A stretch of 64,000 bases of DNA from Alnus glutinosa (Eukaryota > Streptophyta > Magnoliopsida > Fagales > Betulaceae): the NCBI RefSeq assembly GCF_958979055.1, contig NC_084894.1, positions 28,405,616-28,469,615 on the forward strand, written 5' to 3'. A program made the translations under genes and the position numbers. Shown one piece after another: positions 21,758 through 33,000 of this stretch (positions are counted from its first letter, which is position 1; each line of letters starts with the position of its first letter). Below the pieces are notes generated by a model. It worked only from the letters and a program-made list of their open reading frames with translations. It did no database searches and was not told the origin of the DNA.

Positions 21758-22813
21758 ATGGGTAATCACAGGTTTAGATTGTCAGATATGATGCCAAATG
21801 CCTGGTTTTATAAGCTCAAGGACATGGGCAGAAGAACCAGGAAACAGAACTCCTCTCACCCCATCAAGAAAAAATCACCCTCAACGACAACCACAACATC
21901 ACAGGAAACCCACCTCTCTCAGCCAAGATACACTTACTACTTCACAGAATCCACCGGAGCTAAGAAATTCTACAACTCATCCAAACACTCAAAAGCCTCA
22001 GAAACCCATTTCCCTGATTCACCAAGGAGATCATCCAAGAGAAGAGCCAACAGAAAAACCATTTACAAGCCTTCTCCTAGACTTGTCACCTCCTCTGTTT
22101 CTGCCGGTTGTAGCTGTCACGCCACGCTTGATTCCGTTCAGTCTCCAACTTTTGTCTCTCCTAATGATAGTTCCACCGGCTCTGATATCCATGACTCTCT
22201 TCTATCCGATTCAGAGTCCGATAACTTTGCTGCTCCTGATTCATTTGAGCTACCCTCCTGTTCGGGCTCTTGTAATTGTAGAGTCAGTTCTTCAACTACT
22301 GATATTATCATTGACGTGAATAACGAAACCTTCACAAGGGAAGGGAAGAAGCTAGATGGATTTGATACGATTTTGCAGCTCGACCTTCCTCCAATTCTGA
22401 CAAAGCCAGTGAAATCTGATTATAAGACCATTGAAGCCACCAAGTTTAGAAGTTCATCGTCAAAAGCCAGTCCTCTTGTTCGAAGGCCCTCTGCTAATTC
22501 TACAGGTGTAAGACTCAGAGCAAATTCTCCAAGACTTTCTAGCAGGAAGATTCAGGCTCATGCCAGAAAGAGAGTGTCCTCAAGAAATAAAAGTTTTTCA
22601 GGGAGTTTTGCAGTTGTTAAGTCCTCAATGGATCCACAGACAGACTTCAGGGATTCAATGGTGGAGATGATTGTAGAAAACAACATCCGGGCATCAAAGG
22701 ATTTGGAAGATCTTCTTGCTTGTTACCTTTCACTGAATTCTAATGAGTACCATGATCTCATTGTAAAGGCGTTTGAGCAAATATGGTTTGATATGGCTGA
22801 CCTCCGATTGTAA
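21758..22813 (+). CDS. OVATE family protein, OFP1/2/4-like
   Basis: An intronless gene of 351 codons. The start is the ATG at 21,758, giving MGNHRFRLSDMMPNAWFYKL, the conserved N-terminus of the OFP1-OFP4 group; the codon just before is TTG and not a start. A Ser/Thr-rich middle contains basic clusters (RRSSKRRANRK at about 90-100; ARKRVSSRNK near 270), likely nuclear-localisation signals. The C-terminal OVATE domain covers about residues 293-348 (DFRDSMVEMIVENNI and DLEDLLACYLSLNSNEYHDL). These proteins are transcriptional repressors acting with KNOX/BELL homeodomain proteins in organ shape, cell elongation and secondary wall formation. It faces away from the OFP17-like gene, about 7.7 kb off, with the LTR element between. 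Confidence 0.93.
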   Translation: MGNHRFRLSDMMPNAWFYKLKDMGRRTRKQNSSHPIKKKSPSTTTTTSQETHLSQPRYTYYFTESTGAKKFYNSSKHSKASETHFPDSPRRSSKRRANRKTIYKPSPRLVTSSVSAGCSCHATLDSVQSPTFVSPNDSSTGSDIHDSLLSDSESDNFAAPDSFELPSCSGSCNCRVSSSTTDIIIDVNNETFTREGKKLDGFDTILQLDLPPILTKPVKSDYKTIEATKFRSSSSKASPLVRRPSANSTGVRLRANSPRLSSRKIQAHARKRVSSRNKSFSGSFAVVKSSMDPQTDFRDSMVEMIVENNIRASKDLEDLLACYLSLNSNEYHDLIVKAFEQIWFDMADLRL

Positions 22814-23470
22814 AGATCTAAGATCATGAAATGAGAATAATCTAGTATGTCTCACTACTTTCAAACACGCTTTCTTGCTTCTCTTCTCTGAATTTCCTTG
22901 CCTCCCAAGTTAAATATTCTTAGATAATCTTGAACAATTCATTTTCAATCTTTTTGGGTTCTCTGAATTTGGCAATAATCCCCCAGCTTATGATCAACTC
23001 AAGCTGGTAGCAATAAAAAGTTATATTCAAGCAGCATAATCCTAGAAAGAATCTGCAACTGTCTTAAGATTTGAGTGTTCTGTATTTTTTTCGCAAGCTC
23101 TCTGCATTAGGTTCAATCATAGCTGAATAACTCTTTGGATGTTTAATTGTAGAGCAAAACACAAACATATAATATTAGGGAATAACATCCCAAAAAAATT
23201 TGGATAAGCCATCCGTGAAATGTTTGAACACAACTGGCCATACCATATCAGAGAAGTACATATATTCCGGTTTGTGTCTTGGAACCTGGTTTGCTTCTAG
23301 GAATCATAAACAGAGAAACAGTTTATTCTCCCTGATTGACAGGTTTGTCTCCGGAAACAAATCCAAAACTACGTAGTTGTGATAAAGAGCTTCTTGCCAA
23401 TAACAAGCTGACAAATTTCTACCAGAATTTCCCAAAGGGAGATAACCCTTTTTAAGTTTCAACTAAAAAA
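22814..23470. other. 3' flank of the OVATE gene
   Basis: Probable 3' untranslated region, then intergenic DNA. No further feature is seen. Confidence 0.5.
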
Positions 23471-23472
23471 TC

Positions 23473-24387
23473 ATATAGAATTATATGGTTATCTTTCTCA
23501 CTAGCTAGAAGCCTAGAATTGACAAGTTTGGAGGGGATAAAATCAACTCCGAGGACACGTGGATCCTGACCTTGAGTCACCTCGGTGTTATATATCGGAC
23601 ATTCATCATGACTCTGTAAAGAAAGATTGTCTTGGTATGATAACACCTCGGACCTACCGAACTCAGCAACTGTACGAAATATCCCGAGATCTCCTTGAAT
23701 GATCGGAGCGAACATATCTCGGATATTTACACCTCGGCGAAATATCCCGAGATCTCCTTGTATGATCGAAGCGAACATGTCTCGAATATTTATGTCTCGG
23801 AGGATTGTCGAAGCACACTACAACCGTCTTAGAGGTATCTTCTTAAACTCGACTAATAAGTGATTAAATGTTAACAGAGCACTGGCAGGAGTCCATCCCT
23901 GAAGCTAGAACGCTGCGCAATAGGACAAGGCCCATATCCCGAAAGCCTAGAGGCTAATCTTTATCCCATAATTAGTGGGATAAGGCCATAATGGTATAGA
24001 ACAAGGATTGAAGGAGCAGAGCGCTATCCAATCCGGACTCTACTGTTTATTCAAATCTCCTAAAGATAAGGTCGAGATTCAAGCCCGTTGGGACTCAAAC
24101 TCCTAGTCCAATTGGGTTTCAATAGTCCCAATAGGTCTGTAGCGTAACCATAAGCCTATAAATAAGACTGTTACGCCAGGTATAAAAAGGGACAGATTCT
24201 CTGAACTTTTGAGATTACAGATACTCTCAAGAAAATTGATTTGAACTGACTTAGGCATCAGAGTGGACGTAGACGCATAGTCGGCACCCTCGACTAGTCG
24301 TTTGTTATTTTGCAGGTTTCGTGATAATCCAACATAGGGAGGCAACGAATCACTAAGCGACACGTCACCGTACCAAAAACTGTACCA
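23473..24387 (+). mobile_element. LTR-type remnant, probably a solo LTR
   Basis: The right end TGTACCACCA, the word GACTTAGGCATCAGAGTGG (near 24,249), TTGTTATTTTGCAGG (near 24,301) and the TATA-like CCTATAAATAAG (near 24,153) match the LTR layout of the gag-only element, but the remaining sequence differs. It holds a tandem pair of 63-bp units (23,675-23,737 and 23,738-23,800) rich in CTCGG and CCGAG. No second LTR or coding region is seen, so it looks like a solo LTR. The left end is uncertain by about 100 bases and no target duplication could be fixed. Confidence 0.65.
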
Positions 24388-24441
24388 CCAAGCTTCATAC
24401 CCCATTTAACAGATTCCATATTACAATGCTATTTCCAAGTC

Positions 24442-24695
24442 ACTAAAACCTTTCAAAAGGAAAAGGTAAAAGGACAGGTGAAAAAAAAGGAGTTATTACC
24501 AAAAATAGTCAAGTTAAAACGTAAGTGTCAAGGCTATTTTGATTTGTCAGCGGTGATACAATAAATAACTAAAACCTTTCATGAGGAAAAGGTAAAAGGA
24601 CAGGTGAAAAAAAAGAGGAGTTATTACCAAAAATGGTCAAGTTAAAACATAAGTGTCTAGCTATTTTAATTTGTCAAGGTCATACAATAAATAAT
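24442..24695. repeat. Tandem duplication, about 126-bp unit
   Basis: Two adjacent copies starting ACTAAAACCTTTC at 24,442 and 24,568 share GGAAAAGGTAAAAGGACAGG, GAGTTATTACCAAAAAT and GTCAAGTTAAAAC, with small differences. Non-coding. Confidence 0.85.
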
Positions 24696-24769
24696 CATAA
24701 AAAGGGCCCGGTACACATTTTCAAGTATGAAGATTCCTTCTCTCTCTTTAGCCAATTTTATCTAAAAGA

Positions 24770-24960
24770 ACTATTTACTGACTTAAGCATCGGAAGTTAT
24801 TTTAGTTTTTTGAAACTGACGGTTTTTTATGACTTTTTTCTTGTTTTGTAGGTGATCTATCGCCGGTCCGACTGTCTAAAAATATGCTTCCACGGTCAGA
24901 AAAGCTTATTGGCACTCTACTTTGGTTCATTTTTGTGAACTATTGACTGGTGGGGCTTGT
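24770..24960 (+). mobile_element. Short LTR fragment
   Basis: Contains ACTGACTTAAGCATCGGAAG followed by TTCTTGTTTTGTAGG, the same U5-like module as in the other LTRs of this window, and then degraded sequence. Ends are undetermined. Confidence 0.45.
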
Positions 24961-27440
24961 AATTAAAGCAGTAGTTCAACCCTTTAAGGATGTTAAAGAG
25001 TTGAATGCAAAGCTAATGGGAGTGGATCAGGATCCTCTCAATGGGAGTAGGGGGGAATACGATGAAGCACCCAATTGGTTTTTATCTTTTTGTAATAATC
25101 AAGGTTAAAATCTCTCAATAATAGTAGTAGCTCAAGCTCAACTTGTTTGCAGGTCCCAAGTAAATATTAATTGCATGCCAGCCCGCATCTAACATGATTA
25201 AGCTGCATAAGCCAACCTCTTTGTAAATGGGCTGCGTTTGTTGAGCCTACCCACCACTCTGCGCAAATAGCTTAGCTTACACTTTTATAGTTCGGCGTGA
25301 ATTTAACCCGACCTAATCCAATGAGTTGCCAGCTCTACTTTTTTCTTTTTTCTTTTTTAAATACAGAAAAATGGTTACATAGGAACAAAAAAAATTAAAA
25401 AGGAGTGAGTTTCTCAACAATATACTCAAATGAAAATACAATGCCAAAATTAAAAACAATAAATAAGAAATGGGTTCATAAATGACTCCAAATGGACCAC
25501 CCTTTCATCTATTTCTTAGGCAAAAAGCCAATAAATGAGCCGCATAAAGCGGTAAATGAAGCAAACCAAAAATCGGACTCGCTTGGAAGCTGCAACAACC
25601 ATCGAAAATAAGTTGTCGAGAGAGAGGCTAAAATTCCAAGAAATATGGGGGAAAAATAAAGGGGGGGTTCTCACAAATTTAATAGTGAAAATTGTAGAAA
25701 ATGTTGCTTGCCCTAATTGTCAAGAGTAAAGCAACTTTTAGTTACTAATTTATTCTAAAGTAAGATGATAGATAATTTGTGTTCTCGGGTCGGGTTTGAA
25801 TCGTACCGTAATATGAGTATAAAATTATATAAGGCAATTTCGACCCAGCTTATAAAATTAAACAGATAAAACTCTTCAACTTTAAACCGCTAATCAATGA
25901 CCTAACAAATTTTATTTTTTTTTTCACTGGAATTGATAATAGGTTTAAACCTCAATCTTTATTAAAAATGAACGATCTAGATTTGAGGCATTAATTTAGG
26001 GCATACAAAACCCTAAGTATAGCAGAGTATCTCCATCCAGAACAGATAATGTAGCTGTCAGCCATTTGATAAAACAATCATCCTACGTACACAAGTTTAG
26101 GTTGAAAAAAAAAATCATGTGGCATAGAGTCAGACAACCTCAATGGCCTAACCGAGGATAGTACAATTGTGATCAAATTCAGATCAAATTAACGTTGTAA
26201 TACACTGAAGTAAATTTTAATAGTGGAGGCTAGGACCACCGACACTTACAACAATTATCATAAATCGTAGCAGGCATATATCTATAGCTAGGTTGTTCTA
26301 CTTGTTCTCATTTCAACTTAAATAGAGGGCCACCAGCTTTGTCTAATCGTAAGAATTATTGCAAATCTAAACAAGTGGGCTAGTGTCTTAGCCACCTTTT
26401 TTTTTTGGTAGTAGACGTTTGATGTGGGCTTGTATTTGTATAGCATTTGCACCGACAATTTGTTAACCCAATTGCAGCCTATTCAATCTCTGCACGAGAA
26501 AAATGAACTCCATCGAAGCCTTCTCTAAATTGGCCGCCTGAATTATCCACAATCAAGACAGTCATTATTTGCGGGAAATGCTGGTCCAAAATTTTAAAGG
26601 GAGAATATAACCATAAAACTAGGGGCGGCAATTAGTGTGTACATGTCGAATTTGGGTCATATTGAGGCATGGATATAAGACCATTTAGGTCATCCATAGC
26701 CCGACTTCATTAATTAAACGTGTCAAATTTTTTAACTCTAACCTTTTACTTTCGTATTAAATTTATATCAAGTTTGTGAGTCGTATAAAAAATTGACAGC
26801 CCTACATAAAACCTATGTAGTAGTACTACAACCACAAATCTCCATATGATCCATTTGATAATTGGAAGGACAAAAATGAAAATAAAAGAAAGGTTGTTAA
26901 GCTGATGACCAAAGCCGCAGCACATTTATTTGCAAGAAAGTTATGTACTGCAAAATGGCATCTATCACATAGACCATATGGTAATAATTTTTTTATGGGG
27001 AATCCAAGCTACGAATTTCCCTCTTTAATAGGTTGGCATAAAGTTGAGGGCGCTTTAATCATTCAGCAATGGATGCAAAAAGACACAGCTAGTGTACTGG
27101 GTTTTGGTATGCCTTCTCAAGCTTCTATTTGTTCTGTTAAAGGATATATGGATCATGGAATAGGAAGACCTCTTTTCACAACAAGGCTGAAAAAGAAGGA
27201 AAAAAAAAAAAAAAAAGAGAAAAAGATTCCAGGATTATTTGCCTCTAATCAGTATTATATATAGCAGATTCGATCAGTTGAATAATATGGTACTACAGAA
27301 ATACAAACACATGCAGTACATGATGTAATACTGATATCTAGAACTAATAATAGTCTAACAGGTGTGAAAATGGATAAAAATGACTCGATCATAATTTTCT
27401 ACTGAGCCAAACAAGTTTTTACTTCATTGGAAAACATTGC

Positions 27441-27444
<4 letters not shown>

Positions 27445-27471
<27 letters not shown>
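27445..27471. repeat. (GA)n microsatellite
   Basis: An uninterrupted GA dinucleotide run. Confidence 0.9.
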
Positions 27472-27474
<3 letters not shown>

Positions 27475-29474
27475 GGAAACTCTGTACAGGATGATGACAA
27501 GCTAGTAATCTTCACATGGAAAGAAATCCATTTAGCTGATCATTAGCTCGTTGCAAGGACCACCTCCACACCGGCCACCATATCTAGCGATAAATGGAGG
27601 ACCACGTAGAAGTATCCAGTTAGGCAAGTGGCTATTGTGTTGTTTGGGAACCTTACCCATGATTGCATACTTGATGAGTCTCTTTCCATACAGAAATAAA
27701 TACACCTCCAGGCTCCAGACTCGTTATTTTCAAAATCTGCTGGTGAGTTACATGTCCCGGCTAGCCTATCTTTCCCATATCTCAGCTTGTCCCCCTCCTA
27801 TCCCATGGATCAAACTTTAAGCATTAAAGCAAAGCGGAAAGCACATTGGTGTCAACCCAACTTGCCCTCAACAAAACTAACCTTTTTCTCTGTGTCATAA
27901 AGGGAAACTTCCCACCTCTAAAAAAAGGTCCGACATCATGATCATTCTTGTAAGATCCACTATGAAGTTTTATTGACAGACAATGGAGCACTGTAAATGG
28001 CCCAACACAACTCTTCCGAGTTAGTCTCTCAATTATGGCATTCAATAATACAAATCTTGGGCCGAACTCACCCTTAAAAACCGGTTTACAAGAGGACGGT
28101 GTCCAAAGAACTTATATACACATAGTTAATATTACCCTTAAGACATAAAACACTTAGGATCATAACATATCATTACGTTCCGCAGTCGACGTCCACTCTA
28201 TCTACATTAACCCGATGAAAGCCTTTTTTTTTTTTTCTTTTTTTTTTTGCGGCCCCACTAATCTATTATTACTTAACAATATGGTCATATATAGTATCAA
28301 AACATTTTAATCCAGCCTATAAGCCACCCCCTTCGTGGCTCGATCACAAAGCAGCAACTCATTCAATCTCATGTTCAACGTGGTAGCTGGCTCTGTTTGG
28401 TTATAAACTCCGAGTAGAACTTAAAAACTGGCTTATACGTACAAGGAGGGAGTCCAATAACTTATATAGACATGATTAAGATTGCACTTAACCCATATGA
28501 AACACTTGAGATCGTAACAATCAACCATCCAGCGGGCAACATAGCATTAATTATCTAACATCAGGTTTACATCTCTAAAGTTAGTCTCTCAATTATGGCT
28601 ATCAGCCATCACAGCGTGCTGCATGCCATTACTTATAATTACTCTTATTATCGAATGTATATATTGTAAATCACTTAAATAACTCACACATAATGGTCCA
28701 CGATTATATATTGCAAGAAGCTAAGCAATGTTTAAACATGTAGTCCAGATCACAAAATGGTCGAAATTTGGATACCTTCTATACGGCTGCACAGTCTAGA
28801 ATATATGGTACGTACTAGTAAATTAATAAAGAATGGAAACAGCGAAAGCTCCACCGTAAATCTAGTAGATCCTGACATGATCAATCTATCCATGAAATGA
28901 CTTAATTTAAACGAACCTGACGCACGGGCTTCCCAGAATACCTGGCCTATAGCACTTTTTGGATGTTGTGATATCAAGTATATCTTCGCATGCCCAGAAA
29001 TCGCTGCATATTTTATCCAGAAACTTTCCTGAAAAAGCTACTTTAACCAATACATTATTAATAATTGAAAGATATGAAGAAAATGAGATGTGACTTTGCA
29101 ACCCATTAAACCAGCTCTAGATATGCATGCTATGTTCCCTATGATAAGTTGTGGCTGGTGACCTTGATCACTGCTATGCTAGCAGTAAAAATCACATTGT
29201 TACTATTCTAAATGTTCCACGTCAGTTAAATATAATCTTAACTATGCATAAATAAATTTTTGGCCAATTTTTAAGGGTGAATTCTATTTGAGACTTGTTA
29301 CATTTGATATCAGAGTAATCACCGTGTCAAATATGAAATCAAACACAGCTTGTTGAGCATGGGATTAAATAAGTTGTAACTTTATGGCTGAGTCATGGAG
29401 GAGGCGACCTAGTAAGGACTATTATATACCTGAAGTTTGTTACACACATCTTGCCATCTTGGAGGGAAATAGGA

Positions 29475-29493
29475 GGGGGGGGGGGGGGGGGGG
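29475..29493. repeat. G homopolymer run
   Basis: Nineteen consecutive G bases. Such runs are rare in plant DNA and often mis-sequenced, so its length is uncertain. Confidence 0.85.
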
Positions 29494-30061
29494 ATCGCGG
29501 AGGGGAAGAGAGAAGATAATTAAAATACAATTACTTCCATATAGGAGTTTATCTGCAGAGAGTAAAATAGCTGCCATATAGGAGTAGTCTCACAACAGAG
29601 ACCAATTAGTTATATTTATCTTGGATGTTCATATATTATGGGATTCCCAAACTAAGGGGCATGGAATTCTCAGTTTTCATTTTATTCCAGAGGAAACGTG
29701 CATATTGGTCCTGGTTATTCAAAAAACATACAGTTTCGCCTTTCTTTTTTTATTTTTTTCCCTTTTTTTCTTCCATAGAAGGCAGTAAAGATAATGCCAA
29801 TCAAGCAATAAGAACCTTGGCTTCAAATAGGCATTATTCTCAAGACAAAGTAGCATGCACACATATGTACATATATATAGTTCTATCTAGAATTTTACTA
29901 CGCAGATGACCTTGAGCCACCCAATTCTCGTACTAGCTGACATGAATGCCCATCCTAATCCATATTTGCCACATATGGGGACCAATCCAGTCACTAAATT
30001 AAGCATTTTGCCCGTGCCTCCGTCTTTAAACATATTTATTGTTCTTCTCATTGAAGCATTT

Positions 30062-33000
30062 TCAAATCCTTCCACGTTGATGTCCTTGCTTCTTGCCAGT
30101 TTTTGTATTTCCCAAAGAACCACCAGCAGCATATGGCCGTGACACCTTTTTAGAAACCTCACATGGTGCTTGAAACCCAATATTTTCCACAGCTCCAACT
30201 GTCTTAAACAACCGTCGCTTGTTCACCTCCTCCACCAATGACCTGTGCAGTAATTGGCTGCGTACATCTACTAGTGAACTGTTTCTTGTTAATCTACGGT
30301 TGTCCATCAGCCCCTTAACTTTAGAAGTAGAAGCTCCATGCGATCCCTGTAAAACCTTGCACTGCCTGCAGCAATTACTAGCCAAGGACTGCCCTGCGCC
30401 ATGGACTTCCCCAGGACAGAACCTTGTACACTTGTGACTTTTTGTGATGGTATGTTGATCTCCTCTTGTGGGACTTGTACTGGGCTCATACTCATTGCCA
30501 GAGAAGTAGTTTACATTGGAATATGTTCCTGAGTGTGAAGAGCTTTGAGAGCTGGCATCATCAAACAAATTATCTGCAGCAGCAATTGCTCCTAATTGAC
30601 ATTGAGATTTCAAATTGCTAATACTGAGACTTTCCCCACTCCTGTAGGGTTTTGCTAGGAAAATGTAGCTCAACTTACTAGAAAATAGGCTTTCTACATA
30701 TCATATCTATCGTGTACCATAGCATCACATGCCATCATTTGTTTACTTTTTGTCATTTTTGAAAGTAAATTAAGCCCATGCAATTGGTCATGGCTGATTT
30801 CTGAAGATGCCCTGTTGCCATTTTCATAATAAAGTCCATGACAACTAGGCATCATAGCAATTCCCCCTTAAGCCCTGGCTAAGTGATAGCCAAAGGAGCT
30901 TCCTATATTTATAATTCTAGTAATAATTTGGATATTAAGGACATGCACAATAATACACCAAATTCAAAAGAACTAAAGACCATATACCTTGGAGCCAATC
31001 ACAGCAGTCTGCCATTTCATCAATCCTAATCAAGCTCGATGCCGATGCTTCAGATGATGAACATGACAAAGAGTGAAAAGGATGATGAGGCCCATCATCA
31101 TCATCATCTTGATAGTTAAATGTATGGTGGGTTTCAGGATGAGTCAGGTCCCCCTTTTTCCAATGTGGTACTAGATCAGATATCTCTCCTTCAATCATAT
31201 CTGCAATTTCAAATGGTTCCCGGTCGGTGATCTCCAACTCCTTCACCATCTCCGTTGCAACATCAATTGGAGTGTCAGTTAAATTGTCAAAAGGAAAATA
31301 TATGTTCCTAGTAGAACCTGCAACAAAATACAGCAAAAAAGTTCACTACTTGGGCTTGGACATTATGTGCAGCCAGTGGGAAAAGCTCACAGTAGGTCTA
31401 GAAACTTCCGGCCAACTTTTAGATCCTTAGGTTTCATAGAATATGGGTTCAACTTAATTAAGAATATGCTTGGATGTGTTCCAAAACAAACTTTCCATAG
31501 AAATGATTAGATGAGAACATTGCATTTCAAGAGCAAAACTAGTACCATCCTTATTGGCAATCTGCACTTTGAGAAAGATGGAATCATCAGGATTGAGCTT
31601 CCCCGTAATTGTCATGTTGGTCTTGTGTGGATCATGGCTCGATTGTGGTTTCTCCATTTCCCATTGATTTAAAAATGGCTTCTGACTTCCAAGCTTTATC
31701 GTAGGCAGCTGTTCATCTTCATCAGATGCAAGGAAAGGGTCAAGCAATAATTCTTTTGCTGATAATCTCTTTGAAGCAGTTACTAAACATTTTCCAATGA
31801 ATCGCTGTGCTTCCAAGTCTTGAATCTGGTAGAATGCTCTTGGTAACTTCCCCTGAACAACAAAAGTGGCATGTGGCTAAGATTCTAGTTTCACCGACAT
31901 CTAAAACTTGACATCTAAACTGACCTTACCGATGTCACTTTCTTGTAGATTTGTGCAGGGTTGTCACATTCGCTGTATGGGTATTCAGATGTAAACATCT
32001 CCAAAACACACATGCCAAATGAGTATACATCAACGAGTTCATCATAATCTTCTTCATACATTTCTGGTGCCATGAACTCTGGGGTGCCTAACCCATTGGA
32101 AAACCGTTTAAATAATAATTAGAGGAGATGAGTACCTGCAAGATTCATGTGCTAATGGTAGGGAAATAAGTACCTATAACACTGTGGGCTGTTCGGGAAC
32201 CATGAAGAATTGCTGCAAGTCCTAGATCACCAATCTTGACTTGTCCAAGATGGCCATTGACAAATATGTTGTCACACTTAAGGTCTCTATGAATTACTGG
32301 AGGGTCATGGCCATGCAGGTAAACAAGGCCCCGTAAGATTTGGCGGGCCCAGCTCTTAATGGCCCGGATATTAACTTTCTTATACTTTTTCCTGTATCTG
32401 CATCACACCAGGATGCTGTATGTCATTCCATTATGCATATAATGAGACAAATTAGACAATCATATTTAATACTAAAGAACAGTTACACAAAGAAGTGTGG
32501 TTCCCTAATTAACATAAATATCCACAGACCTTGCCTTGATCATGTTCTTCTACCATACTATAGGGAGACTGCCCTTTCTACGGTGAAATGATGTTGGAGA
32601 GTTTTCAATTACAAACATTTTTTCTGTCACAGTAAGTTTTTTTATGAAGATGGTCATCAAGATGTAAAATTTACAAGTTGGCAACATTAGATCAGTTGAC
32701 CACAGCACAAAATTCCACATGTCTGTCTTCTAAATTCTTCGACGTATCATATAATAAAAAATTATGATTGGACCCTGGTAAAGAGGATGGGTATTCACAT
32801 GTGGTCTGTAACAAGTTTGCCTAGTTCTGAGGGTGCATATCACGGGATAAGAGCAGTTGGCAAAATTAGTTGTAAAAGAAATTACTCTCTGAGTGTCCCC
32901 GAAGTAAACATTTCGGTAATGAAGTTGAAGGTCTTGTGATCAACATTAATCCAGGATGTGTAGAATCGAATGATGGAGTCATGATTAAAGGTGCTGAGGA

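Larger units (their letters stand above)
24961..30061. other. Gene-poor 5 kb spacer
   Basis: No gene I can support. Contents seen: a CT/T-rich tract near 25,340; a (GA)n run at 27,445-27,471; two diverged direct copies of a roughly 150-bp segment near 28,000-28,180 and 28,390-28,590 (shared words TTAGTCTCTCAATTATGGC, AAAACACTT or GAAACACTT, and ACTTATATA); and a 19-base G run at 29,475-29,493. An ATG-initiated frame at 26,905-27,264 (119 codons, ending in a Lys-rich A-tract artefact) is unrecognised and listed as a finding only. Confidence 0.5.

Noticed and set aside
21798-22319. Second plus-strand frame of 173 codons within the OVATE gene
   Set aside because: An out-of-frame shadow of the OVATE coding sequence, driven by its Ser/Pro-rich composition.
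29625-29909. Frame downstream of the WNK gene
   Set aside because: No homology to WNK tails or other families; the WNK frame ends at a clear TGA at 30,062-30,064.
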